From the NCBI RefSeq assembly GCF_002008225.1, contig NZ_MRDH01000039.1, forward strand, positions 149,036 through 213,035: a stretch of 64,000 nt of DNA. The letters are read 5' to 3'. Positions 17,977 to 26,759 of this stretch are shown here, in pieces. How positions within the stretch are numbered: the first letter of the stretch is position 1; the number at the start of each line of letters is the position of its first letter. The notes beneath the pieces are model-generated. The model saw only the letters and a program-made list of their open reading frames with translations. It had not been told where the DNA came from and did no database searches. The translations under genes were made by a program, and so were the position numbers. This DNA is from Agrobacterium salinitolerans. GTDB taxonomy: Bacteria > Pseudomonadota > Alphaproteobacteria > Rhizobiales > Rhizobiaceae.

Positions 17977-19878
17977 TCAGGCGTCTCCGTCGTACCAGAA
18001 GCTATCCGGCATATAGACGCCGAGATAGGATGTGGGCTCGTAACCGAAAAGCGCTTTTTCCGGCACGTTTCGCATGCGTTTGACGTGAACGACGGGTTGC
18101 AGCGCGCCGTTGACGATGCCGATGGAAAATACCTGCTGCGTATAAATCTCCAGCATTTCCAGCCAGATGGCCTCGCGCTCTTCCTCGGTGACGCTTCTGC
18201 GCCATTTTTTCAGCAGATCGAGCAGGTGCGCCGCCTCCGGCAGATCGGGCTCCTTGCCCTCGCGGCCGCCCGAAAGATAATGCACACCCCAGACCGGCCA
18301 TTGCAGCTGGTCATCGCCGGTGGGGGCGAGGCCGGAAGGCAGCATGTCTGGTGTCGGAACACCGTTGTCCATGCCCATCCAAACGGACATCAGCACTTCG
18401 CCGCCCATGGCGCGCTTGCGGAAGACATCGCGCTGGGTGGGGCGGACGGAAACCGCAATACCGATATGTCGCCAGTGATCCGTCACCAGTTCCATCACGT
18501 CGGTTTCGAGCGTGCTTTCGCCTGTCGTCTCGACGATGATGTAAGCCGGGCGGCCATCGGGCAGAAGGCGCAAGCCCGCGTCATCGCGCTTGTCGAGACC
18601 GGCTTCATCAAGCAGCCGGTTGGCGGTTGCGCGGTCAAATGCGCTCCAGGCATCGGCAAATTCCTGCCGGTAAAGCGAGCTTTCCGGGAGCACGGTATCG
18701 GCACTTTCCTTTGCCAGCCCGTAAAAGCAGACCATGTTGATTTCGTGCCGGTTGATCGCGAGCGACAGCGCCCGGCGCACGCGCACATCCTGAAAAGCGC
18801 TGCGCCAGACCGCGTCGGCGCAATTGAGATTGGGCAAAAGCGCGATGCGTGAGCCCTGAGAGCGCTTGTAGAGGTTTACCTTCAGGGGAAAGCGCTTTTC
18901 GGCATCCTTCAGGAAGGTGTAATCGGCGAAATCGAGGCCGAAATATTGCAGGTCGCTATCGCCCGATGCCGTCTTGGCCGAGATGATATCGGAGGAGGTG
19001 ACGTTGAGCAGGAAACGGTCGAGATAGGGCAGCTGCAGGCCGTTTTCGTCGACCCGGTGATAATAGGGGTTGCGTTCGAACACGAACTGCTCAGAGGGCG
19101 GCGCGGTGGTGTTGCGCCAAGCATCCAGGGTCGGCAGATCGGGATTTTCGGGCCGCACCTGCCGCGACATCTTGATATGCAGCCCGCTCCAGTCATCCGT
19201 CTTGTTTTTCTTGATCAGCTTGGCGAGCTTTTCCGCCGTCTGATATTTGATGTGGAACTGTTTCATATAGGCGGCGGGCAGGAACAGCCGCGCCGGTGAG
19301 GCCGCTGCGAGTTTCGCCAGAAAATCCGGATTGGGGCCATCCCAGGTGTAGCGCACCGTCTGCCGGTCGATGACTTCGATAAGCGGCGGCTTCTCGTTGA
19401 CCAGAAGTTCGATCGGCGGGCCGCCCTTGTGGATTTCCCTGTTGAGGGCGACGTCCTCCCAGAAATAGCGGAAATCCTCGGAGGTGAAATCGCTGCCGTC
19501 GGACCATTTGTGGCCCTCGCGCAGCTTGAAGGTGAAGATGCGTTCTTCCTGAACCTCGTAACTTTCGAGGATATCCGGATGCAGCTCGAATTTTTCGTCA
19601 TAACCGACAAGACGGGCATAGCTGCTGATCGGCATCAGGCGAATGTCGCGCTGGCCGCCAATGAGCATACGCACCGAGCCGCCATGTTTTCCCGGCTCGC
19701 GGCCAAGCGCTTTCATGTCAATGACACGCGGGTTTTTCGGCAGGCGCTCGGCCACGTCGGGCAATTCACCCTTTTCCCGTTTTTCCTTGAAATAGCTGGG
19801 GTCGGTGTAGGCGGCCCGCGCATAGGCCGGCAGGAAGACGGAAGCCAAGAGGGCAAGGGTGGTGCGACGCGTGATCAA
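17977..19878 (-). CDS. Extracellular solute-binding protein, family 5 (peptide/oligosaccharide)
   Basis: Large periplasmic binding protein of 633 residues. The N-terminus TRRTTLALLASVFLPAYARA is a signal peptide with a twin arginine and no lipobox; cleavage after ARA is likely. The body has SBP_bac_5 features: LREGHKWSDGSDFTSEDFRYFW, a central RRALSLAINRHEI segment and a long C-terminal lobe. Family 5 proteins bind peptides, but also nickel, opines, antibiotics and oligosaccharides, so the ligand is open. The start ATG overlaps the ATPase stop by ATGA. Confidence 0.9.
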   Translation of the reverse strand: MITRRTTLALLASVFLPAYARAAYTDPSYFKEKREKGELPDVAERLPKNPRVIDMKALGREPGKHGGSVRMLIGGQRDIRLMPISSYARLVGYDEKFELHPDILESYEVQEERIFTFKLREGHKWSDGSDFTSEDFRYFWEDVALNREIHKGGPPIELLVNEKPPLIEVIDRQTVRYTWDGPNPDFLAKLAAASPARLFLPAAYMKQFHIKYQTAEKLAKLIKKNKTDDWSGLHIKMSRQVRPENPDLPTLDAWRNTTAPPSEQFVFERNPYYHRVDENGLQLPYLDRFLLNVTSSDIISAKTASGDSDLQYFGLDFADYTFLKDAEKRFPLKVNLYKRSQGSRIALLPNLNCADAVWRSAFQDVRVRRALSLAINRHEINMVCFYGLAKESADTVLPESSLYRQEFADAWSAFDRATANRLLDEAGLDKRDDAGLRLLPDGRPAYIIVETTGESTLETDVMELVTDHWRHIGIAVSVRPTQRDVFRKRAMGGEVLMSVWMGMDNGVPTPDMLPSGLAPTGDDQLQWPVWGVHYLSGGREGKEPDLPEAAHLLDLLKKWRRSVTEEEREAIWLEMLEIYTQQVFSIGIVNGALQPVVHVKRMRNVPEKALFGYEPTSYLGVYMPDSFWYDGDA

Positions 19879-21767
19879 GGGCGAAGCTCCCGGATATCGG
19901 CATTGCCGTTTGCAAGGACGAAATGGCCTTCGCCGAGATCGGCGGAAATCATGTCGCCATCACCCTCGTCACGAAACTGTTTACCCCAGTCGAATTTGCC
20001 CGTCGCGCTGATCTTGCCGATGGTGCGGAAATCGAGCGGGCGGTCGAGATCGGGGAAAGGCACGGCCGCCAGCAGGGATTTGGTATAGGGATGAACCGGA
20101 GAGCGCATCAGGATTTCGCGCGGCGCCAGTTCCACGATACGGCCTTCGCACATCACGGCCACGCGGTCGGCCATATAGTCCACCACCGCGAGATTGTGCG
20201 AAATGAAGAGATAGGTCAGCCCGAGATCCTGCTGCAAATCCTTAAGAAGATTGAGGATTTGCGCCTGTACGGAGACATCGAGGGCGGAAACGGGTTCGTC
20301 GCAGATGAGAAGTTCGGGGCCGAGCGCCAATGCCCTGGCGATGCCGATACGCTGCCTCTGTCCGCCCGAGAAACTGTGGGGATAACGGTTGAGTGCACTT
20401 TCTCCAAGCCCGATGGCCCTGACGAGACCGCGAACTTTCTCCGCGCGGTATTTCGCGTCACCCCGCCCATGGATTTCCAGGGGTTCGCTCAGGATGTTGC
20501 CCACGGTCATGCGCGGAGACAGCGAGGATATCGGGTCCTGAAAGACCATCTGTATCTTCGACCGCAGCTCTTTCAGGTCTCCATCCCTGGCATTGAGGAC
20601 ATCGATGTCGCCTTCAGGCCGGTGAAAGGTCACCGAACCCTCATCCGGGCGTACGGCGCGCATGAGGATTTTGCTGACTGTGGTTTTGCCGCTGCCGCTT
20701 TCGCCGACCAGTCCGAGGCATTCGCCACGTCGGATTTCGAAGCTGACGCTGTCGACAGCCTTGGTGGCGTTGGCGGCGCCTTTGCTGAACCAGCTCGATT
20801 TCCGGGTAGTGAAGGTCTTGCTGATATTGTTCACGGTAAGGAGGGGGCCGGGAGTTTTATTGAACGCGGCCGTCTTCTTGCCGACGAGGCTTTCGTGGTC
20901 GATGTTGATTTCGCGCAGCGCCTTCAGCCTTTCGCCGGGCTTCATGTCGAAATGCGGTACGGCGGCCATCAGCCCCTTGAGATAGGGGTGGGCCGGCGCC
21001 TTGAAAATGTCATCGACGGTGCCGGCTTCCATGATCTCGCCCTGATAGATCACGGCGACCTCGTCGGCGATGTTGGCGACTACACCAAGATCGTGGGTGA
21101 TGAGCAGCATGCTCATGTTCAGCCGGCTCTGGAGATCGCGCAGCAGCTTGAGGATTTGTGCCTGTATCGTCACATCCAGCGCCGTTGTCGGCTCGTCGGC
21201 GATCAGAAGTGCGGGACGACAGATCAGCGCCATGGCGATCATGGCGCGCTGGCGCATGCCGCCCGACAGCTCGAAGGGATACATGTTCACGACCTTCTTG
21301 GGGTTGGAAAACCCCACAAGGTCGAGCGTTTCATGCATTTTTTCCGCGCGTTCGGCCGGTGACAGGATGCTGTGAATCCTGAGCGCCTCGTCGATCTGGT
21401 TGCCGATGGTGTGCAGCGGCGAAAAAGATGTCATCGGCTCCTGAAAGATCAGGCCGATGCGATTTCCGCGTATCGAACGGATTTCTCGGCCGTCCTTCGG
21501 CAGTTGCAGCAGATCGACAGGGCCGGCCGCGGCATTTTCCGGATCGGTGAATAGCACGCGTCCATTCACACGCGCCGTCTTGGGATGGATGCCCATGATG
21601 GTCTGGCCGATGACGGATTTTCCCGAACCGGACTCGCCGACGAGCGCTGTGACTTTCCCCGGAAGAATGCGAAGGCTTGTGCCCCTGACGGCATTGATGG
21701 TGCCGCCCATGAGAGAAAACGAGACCTGCAGATTTTCAATACGGAGCAAATCTGCGCCTGCGCTCAT
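19875..21767 (-). CDS. ABC transporter ATP-binding protein with two fused ATPase domains (OppD-OppF/YejF type)
   Basis: One 630-residue polypeptide with two complete ATPase domains. Domain 1: Walker A GESGSGKS (about 44-51), signature LSGGMRQRAMIAMA, Walker B LLIADEPTTALD. Domain 2: Walker A GESGSGKT, signature FSGGQRQRIGIARA, Walker B LLICDEPVSALD, and HPYTKSLLAAVP near the end, a segment characteristic of peptide transporters. First gene of the importer operon; the 211 bases upstream are shared with the divergent DXD glycosyltransferase gene and should hold both promoters. Confidence 0.94.
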   Translation of the reverse strand: MSAGADLLRIENLQVSFSLMGGTINAVRGTSLRILPGKVTALVGESGSGKSVIGQTIMGIHPKTARVNGRVLFTDPENAAAGPVDLLQLPKDGREIRSIRGNRIGLIFQEPMTSFSPLHTIGNQIDEALRIHSILSPAERAEKMHETLDLVGFSNPKKVVNMYPFELSGGMRQRAMIAMALICRPALLIADEPTTALDVTIQAQILKLLRDLQSRLNMSMLLITHDLGVVANIADEVAVIYQGEIMEAGTVDDIFKAPAHPYLKGLMAAVPHFDMKPGERLKALREINIDHESLVGKKTAAFNKTPGPLLTVNNISKTFTTRKSSWFSKGAANATKAVDSVSFEIRRGECLGLVGESGSGKTTVSKILMRAVRPDEGSVTFHRPEGDIDVLNARDGDLKELRSKIQMVFQDPISSLSPRMTVGNILSEPLEIHGRGDAKYRAEKVRGLVRAIGLGESALNRYPHSFSGGQRQRIGIARALALGPELLICDEPVSALDVSVQAQILNLLKDLQQDLGLTYLFISHNLAVVDYMADRVAVMCEGRIVELAPREILMRSPVHPYTKSLLAAVPFPDLDRPLDFRTIGKISATGKFDWGKQFRDEGDGDMISADLGEGHFVLANGNADIRELRP

Positions 21768-21978
21768 GCCAAAGGGTTCCTTGCCGTCTCTTTATCGTTG
21801 CGTTGTGACAATTTGCTTAGGAGGGCTTAAATCAACGTTATCGCAGGGTTTGTTGTCTGTCTATGCCTCTGAAACATCGAATTGTTTAGCAAATTCGAAG
21901 CCGGCTTCCGAAACACGACGGCTTGCCTGACGCCTTTTGTTTGGCGATATGTTAACGTGCGTTTCTGGATGAGGGTCC

Positions 21979-22941
21979 ATGTCCGACAAGAAATATTACG
22001 ACGCCCAGCTGGATAAAGCCCGGCAGTTGCAAAATGGCGGCCAGTATGTAGAAGCCAATGCGCTTCTCTTATCACTGGTTGCAGCAAAGGACAGCCACCT
22101 GATGGGTGAGCGGACGGTGCTCGGCCTGCCGCGCCGCTTGCATGCGGCGAGGCTGCGCCTCGCCAAAGCCGAGGGCGATGTGATCGCCAAGATCGGTTAT
22201 CAATATACGCTGGTTCCACCGCCGCAGGTGCTGGAGAAATATGTGCGGTTTTCCACGCAAGACCGTCGCGCGATCAGTGTCAAAAGCCGTGAAGATGTGC
22301 CAAGGCTCATCCACCAGATATGGATCGGGGAGAAAGCTCCGCCAGTGTCGGTTGAGGCATGGGCCGCCCACGCTTCGAACCACGGTTACGGCTATCGGCT
22401 CTGGCGGGAGGCCGATCTTGAGCGGCAAGGCGTGTTTTCCAACGGCGTCTTCAAAATCATGCTGGAAAAGGGCGATTATCCGGGCGCGGTGGATGTGGCC
22501 CGTTATATGCTGCTGGAGCGGTTTGGCGGAATCTATCTCGATTGCGACTGGTATCCGGCACGGGACGACGCGAGTTTCGATACATTCCTGCCTCTGACGG
22601 GGCTGACGGCGTTTGACGAAAAAACCCCGCGGGACACGGGGCAGGGTAGCATGCTGCTTGCCAATTCCTTCATAGCAGCGCCTGCCGGACATCCTGTTTT
22701 CAGCAGGATGCTGGAAGCCTTCCCCGGAATTATCGAAGACCTGCCGCGCGCGCCCGCCTGGTGGTCGACCGGCCCCTTGATCTTCACCGTCATCGCCCGG
22801 GCAGGGAGCATCAGCCTCGCGCCGGCGGGGTTCGTTGCCGCGTCCCTTCCCGATCGCGCGCCTTTTGAGGCGGTGGAAGCGGTCAGGCGGGAACTTTCTA
22901 CCGAGGCGAGCGGGTTGCTGATTGCCTGGAAATCATGGTGA
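21979..22941 (+). CDS. Glycosyltransferase with DXD motif (GT32-like)
   Basis: 320-residue GT-A type transferase. An N-terminal helical stretch of about 100 residues (KARQLQNGGQYVEANALLLS, TPR-like) precedes the catalytic region starting at PRLIHQIWIG. GAVDVARYMLLERFGGIYLD is typical of DXD sugar transferases, and the metal-binding motif is Asp188-Cys-Asp190. It has no signal or clear membrane helix. GAGGG precedes the ATG. It is divergent from the peptide-type importer and converges with the deacetylase gene, overlapping it by nine bases. Probably modifies a surface glycan. Confidence 0.83.
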   Translation: MSDKKYYDAQLDKARQLQNGGQYVEANALLLSLVAAKDSHLMGERTVLGLPRRLHAARLRLAKAEGDVIAKIGYQYTLVPPPQVLEKYVRFSTQDRRAISVKSREDVPRLIHQIWIGEKAPPVSVEAWAAHASNHGYGYRLWREADLERQGVFSNGVFKIMLEKGDYPGAVDVARYMLLERFGGIYLDCDWYPARDDASFDTFLPLTGLTAFDEKTPRDTGQGSMLLANSFIAAPAGHPVFSRMLEAFPGIIEDLPRAPAWWSTGPLIFTVIARAGSISLAPAGFVAASLPDRAPFEAVEAVRRELSTEASGLLIAWKSW

Positions 22942-23676
22942 GATTTCGTCGATGAGGTCTCTTGAAGAGCGCCAGCGGGCGGCGGGATGATCGGTGGTCA
23001 CCTTGAAAAACCGTCTCAGAAAGCGCCAGACATTGTCATCATGGACGAGATGGTGGGTGAGGATGCCGGTCGTGCCGCCGTTTTCGGCGGTCATCAGGAT
23101 GCGGGCGGCGGTTTCCGCAAAGAGCACGTCGTCGTCGCGGCCACCGCGGCTGCCGTGCCAGTCGATCACATCGACATGGGTGTTCAGGCAGGGCGGCAAG
23201 GTGCTTTTCTCCGGCCCGAAAACGGATAGGGCGCGATATCCGAGGCCCGCGAGTGCCTTCACGATACCGGGATCTATGCGGTTCCACGGCGGCACGAGCA
23301 TCGGCACCAAACGCCCGCCATGCAGGTCGTGGAGTTTATCCAGGCCGGATTGCAATTCATCGAGAACGACAGCGGGATCGCGATGCGATCCGAGTTCCTG
23401 TTTCTTTTCCTTCTCGCTGGCATAATTCGTATGGGACCAGCCATGCACGGCGACCTGGGCAATGTCCGACACATCCAGATGCCGTGCGAGCTTATCGGTC
23501 GTCATCTCGGGGATGACCGCGAGCGTGACCGGAGCGGAAAAGCCGCCGCAAAGATCGAGCAACGTGTCGAGCGCAGGCGTCGGCTCCACCGCATCGTCGT
23601 CGCGGAGCCAGAGATCGGCGGATATGCCGCGCCGCCCGCATTCGTCGAGTGCCGCAACGAGTTTTTCCAGACTCAT
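22933..23676 (-). CDS. Polysaccharide deacetylase-like protein
   Basis: 247-residue NodB-like/polysaccharide deacetylase fold protein, probably hydrolysing N- or O-acetyl groups on a sugar. The early acidic motif LWLRDDDAVEPTP holds the catalytic base and metal aspartate, HGWSHTNYA is the metal-binding histidine motif, and LVPPWNRIDP corresponds to the third conserved motif. ILTHHLVHDDN near the C-terminus supplies the late histidine. No signal peptide, so it likely acts in the cytoplasm on a precursor. It follows the GT4 gene with an ATGA overlap. Confidence 0.82.
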   Translation of the reverse strand: MSLEKLVAALDECGRRGISADLWLRDDDAVEPTPALDTLLDLCGGFSAPVTLAVIPEMTTDKLARHLDVSDIAQVAVHGWSHTNYASEKEKKQELGSHRDPAVVLDELQSGLDKLHDLHGGRLVPMLVPPWNRIDPGIVKALAGLGYRALSVFGPEKSTLPPCLNTHVDVIDWHGSRGGRDDDVLFAETAARILMTAENGGTTGILTHHLVHDDNVWRFLRRFFKVTTDHPAARWRSSRDLIDEISP

Positions 23677-24770
23677 GATGTTCGCGCCTTTGCTTGCAGC
23701 AGTATATGGTTCAGTTCTTTTGCGGCGGTTTCCAGAGACCGTTCATTCCTGACGAACTGCCGGGCCGCCTGCGCCAGTTCTTTGCGCTGTGTGTCGTCGC
23801 CGAGCAGGGTTTTAATCGCGTCGGCATAGGCGGCTCTATCATTTTCTGGTGTCAGTAATCCTGTGGCGCCGGATTTTACCACTTCGGGGACGCCAGCCAC
23901 TTCTTCGGCCACAACGGGCAGGCCGGCAGCCTGCGCCTCGAGATAGGCGAGACCATAGGCCTCGCCATGGCCCGGCCAGACATAGAGAGAGGCTTTTGAA
24001 AGAAGCATGGCGATCTCGGTCGCGGTTTTTTCCCCGTGCCAGACGAGACGGCGATTGGGAAACGCGCTGAATATGGCCTGCACGGCCGTGCGTTCCGGTC
24101 CGTCGCCGACGATATCCAGCGTCCAGTCGAGATCCTGCGGCAACAGGGCGAGCGCTTCGGAAAGGGCGCGGTAGCTGTCGAGCTTGTCACCCGCCCGCAT
24201 CATGGCGACGGTGATGAGCCTTGCAGGTGTCGGCTGGGGTGAGTTTCTGAGAAAGGCCTCGGCATCGATGAAAGGTGGCAGCATGGCCCAGCGAAGGGCG
24301 GGCGAGGCCCGCAAGAGGCCTTCACGATCCCGTACGGTGAAGCAGATATTGATGGCGGCGGCGTTCCATGCGGCCAGCAACCCATCCTGGACCGCCTGCC
24401 ATCCCATCCCATTTCGCTTCGGCGAGTAGGACGCTTCGGCAGTGACATAGGGGATGCTGAAACGTCTGCCCAGTTCCGGTCCAAGCAAGTCCGGTGCCTT
24501 GTAATAGGGGTGGTAACAAAACCAGAGATCCGGCACGCCCTCCCGCTCCCAGCGTCGCGTGATGACCTCGATTTCCCGCTCGGCCTCATCGGCGAGCAAG
24601 ACTCTTGCCGGGGCATCCGCCTGTTTCAGAAAACTGCGCAATTCCGAGGCAACGGAAACATCGTGACCGCCAATCGTCATCGCTTTCATCAACAGGCGAG
24701 CCATCAGCCGGTCGCCGGAGGGAACCGGATGGTTGGGAGATTTGAGCGGCGCATAAAAGGCGATCTTCAT
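23673..24770 (-). CDS. Glycosyltransferase family 4
   Basis: 365-residue GT-B transferase. It opens with KIAFYAPLKSPNHPVPSGDR, has WTLDIVGDGPERTAVQAIF in the C-terminal domain and GHGEAYGLAYLEAQAAGLPV as the donor-binding E-x7-E motif, which defines GT4. Coupled to the deacetylase gene by an ATGA overlap, suggesting the two act on the same glycan. Divergent from the nucleotide-sugar dehydrogenase gene with a 127-base gap that should contain both promoters. Confidence 0.87.
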   Translation of the reverse strand: MKIAFYAPLKSPNHPVPSGDRLMARLLMKAMTIGGHDVSVASELRSFLKQADAPARVLLADEAEREIEVITRRWEREGVPDLWFCYHPYYKAPDLLGPELGRRFSIPYVTAEASYSPKRNGMGWQAVQDGLLAAWNAAAINICFTVRDREGLLRASPALRWAMLPPFIDAEAFLRNSPQPTPARLITVAMMRAGDKLDSYRALSEALALLPQDLDWTLDIVGDGPERTAVQAIFSAFPNRRLVWHGEKTATEIAMLLSKASLYVWPGHGEAYGLAYLEAQAAGLPVVAEEVAGVPEVVKSGATGLLTPENDRAAYADAIKTLLGDDTQRKELAQAARQFVRNERSLETAAKELNHILLQAKARTS

Positions 24771-24897
24771 GGCGAAGGTTGTGCGTTGCCGGCGGCTCGC
24801 GCGTCAACCGGAATTTGAAAGGCCCGAGCCTTGACAGGTCCGTCATTCTTGCCCAACTGAGAGGCATCTTTTGCACATGCGCGGAGCGTGACACGCT

Positions 24898-26238
24898 TTG
24901 ACTTCCCCAGACATCTCCCGGAACCTGCTTTCCAGTATTGAAAACAAAAGCGCCAAAGCGGGGGTGATCGGCCTCGGCTATGTCGGTCTGCCGCTTGCCA
25001 TGACGATCGCCAGGGGCGGTTTCAAGGTTGTCGGTTTCGATATCGATCCCGGCAAAATTACCGCGATCGAGGCCGGCCGCAGCTATATCGAGGCCGTTTC
25101 CGATGAGGTTCTGGCGAGTGTGAGACAGGATGAAGGTTTTGTCGCCACCTCGGATTTCTCCAAGCTGGCCGAATGCGATGTCATCGCCATCTGCGTGCCC
25201 ACGCCCCTGACGAAATATCGCGAGCCGGACCTTTCTTATGTCGAAAAGACCTGCCGCGATATTGCCGCCCATCTGCGCAAGGGGCAGCTCGTGGTTCTGG
25301 AATCGACCACCTATCCCGGTACGACTGACGGGGTGGTAAAGACCATTCTGGAAAGTGCCGGGCTTGTCTCCGGCGTCGATTTCTTCATCGGCTTTTCACC
25401 TGAACGGGAAGATCCCGGCAATCGCGATTTCGAGACCTCGACCATTCCGAAGGTTGTCGCTGGCGATGGCGAGGCGGCCGGAAAGCTGATGGCGGCATTT
25501 TACGGTTCGGTGGTCAAAAAGATCGTCCCCGTCTCGACAAACGCCACGGCCGAGGCGGTAAAAATTACCGAAAACGTCTTCCGGGCCGTGAATATCGCGC
25601 TGGTCAACGAACTCAAGGTCGTCTACGAGGCAATGGGCATCGACATATGGGAAGTGATCGATGCGGCGAAGACCAAGCCGTTCGGTTTCATGCCGTTTTA
25701 TCCCGGTCCGGGTCTCGGCGGCCATTGCATACCGATCGACCCGTTCTATCTCACCTGGAAATCGCGTGAATATGAATTGCCGACGCGATTCATCGAGCTG
25801 GCCGGAGAGATCAATACCGGCATGCCGCGTCATGTCATCGGGCGGGTCGCGGAGGCGCTCGATATTCATTCCGGCAAGGCGCTCAGCCGCTCGAAGGTGC
25901 TGGTCGTCGGGCTCGCCTATAAAAAGAATGTGCCTGACATTCGCGAAAGCCCCTCGCTGAAGCTCATCGAGATTATTCAGGAGCGTGGCGGCGAAGCGGC
26001 CTACTTCGATCCCTTTGTTGCAGAAATCCCGAAAACCCGGGAGTATAGCCATCTGATGGGCATGAAATCCGTGCCGTGGGAAAGGGAGGCGATCGGCGCT
26101 TTCGACGCCGTTCTCGTTGCGACCGACCATGACAACGTCGATTATGCCGCTCTAAGCGAATGGGCGCCGCTTATCATTGACACGCGAAATGTTTTCGCGC
26201 GTCGGGATATAGCTGCAAAACACATCATCAAGGCCTGA
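24898..26238 (+). CDS. Nucleotide-sugar 6-dehydrogenase (UDP-Glc/GlcNAc/ManNAc type, WbpA/TviB-like)
   Basis: Oxidises the C6 hydroxyl of a UDP-sugar to a uronic acid with two NAD. The 446 residues show the Rossmann motif GVIGLGYVGLPLA, CVPTPLTKYREPDLSYV, ESTTYPGTT, SPEREDPGN, and the catalytic cysteine Cys277 in GLGGHCIPIDPFYL. A C-terminal UDP-binding domain includes VLVVGLAYKKNVPDIRESPS. Sequence style is closer to UDP-GlcNAc/ManNAc dehydrogenases than to UDP-glucose dehydrogenase, but this is not decisive. Start is TTG 24898, with GGAG 12 bases upstream. It would supply an acidic sugar to the glycan made by the surrounding transferases. Confidence 0.88.
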   Translation: MTSPDISRNLLSSIENKSAKAGVIGLGYVGLPLAMTIARGGFKVVGFDIDPGKITAIEAGRSYIEAVSDEVLASVRQDEGFVATSDFSKLAECDVIAICVPTPLTKYREPDLSYVEKTCRDIAAHLRKGQLVVLESTTYPGTTDGVVKTILESAGLVSGVDFFIGFSPEREDPGNRDFETSTIPKVVAGDGEAAGKLMAAFYGSVVKKIVPVSTNATAEAVKITENVFRAVNIALVNELKVVYEAMGIDIWEVIDAAKTKPFGFMPFYPGPGLGGHCIPIDPFYLTWKSREYELPTRFIELAGEINTGMPRHVIGRVAEALDIHSGKALSRSKVLVVGLAYKKNVPDIRESPSLKLIEIIQERGGEAAYFDPFVAEIPKTREYSHLMGMKSVPWEREAIGAFDAVLVATDHDNVDYAALSEWAPLIIDTRNVFARRDIAAKHIIKA

Positions 26239-26242
26239 TAAT

Positions 26243-26725
26243 ATGAGCAGACTCGATAGTTTCATCCGCCGGCTGACCGCGCAGCGGGATATTCTCAACC
26301 ATGTTGCAGCTGATCTTGATCTGCCGGGTGAAGGCGCGCTTATGGAAATTGGCCTTGGCAACGGGCGCACTTTCAACCATCTGCGGGAGCTGTTTCCCAA
26401 CCGCCGCATTGTCGCTTTCGACAGGGCCATGGGTGCGCACGCTTCCTCCGTTCCGGTGCAGGAAGATCTGGTGATCGGTGAAATATCGCAAACCGCTCCA
26501 GCTTTCATTGGCAAGGAAGCGGCGTTCGTGCATGCCGATATCGGCACGGGTTATCCGGAAAAGGATGCTGTCACCCTCACATGGTTGCCCGATCTTGCGG
26601 CGGGCATGCTGGCGAAAGGCGGCATTGCGGTCAGCGGCTTGCCTCTGGATCATCCCATGCTGAAGCCTTTGCCGGTGCCGGCAAGCGTACCGACGGACCG
26701 CTATTTTCTGTATCGCAAGATTTGA
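26243..26725 (+). CDS. Small class I SAM-dependent methyltransferase-like protein
   Basis: 160 residues, shorter than most methyltransferases. The SAM-binding glycine motif is LMEIGLGNGRTFNHL, followed by the acidic strand end RIVAFDR, consistent with a Rossmann methyltransferase core. The C-terminal part is compact and a substrate lid is not evident. It starts four bases after the dehydrogenase stop, so the two are co-transcribed, hinting at methylation of a sugar intermediate. It converges with the cyclase gene; the 34-base gap has only a weak hairpin. Confidence 0.72.
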   Translation: MSRLDSFIRRLTAQRDILNHVAADLDLPGEGALMEIGLGNGRTFNHLRELFPNRRIVAFDRAMGAHASSVPVQEDLVIGEISQTAPAFIGKEAAFVHADIGTGYPEKDAVTLTWLPDLAAGMLAKGGIAVSGLPLDHPMLKPLPVPASVPTDRYFLYRKI

Positions 26726-26759
26726 GATTGGACGCTCCGACACTCGTGTCTGGGCTATC

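Noticed and set aside
26726..26759. Terminator between the methyltransferase and cyclase genes
   Set aside because: Only a 5-pair GACAC/GTGTC hairpin without U-run is present; too weak to call.
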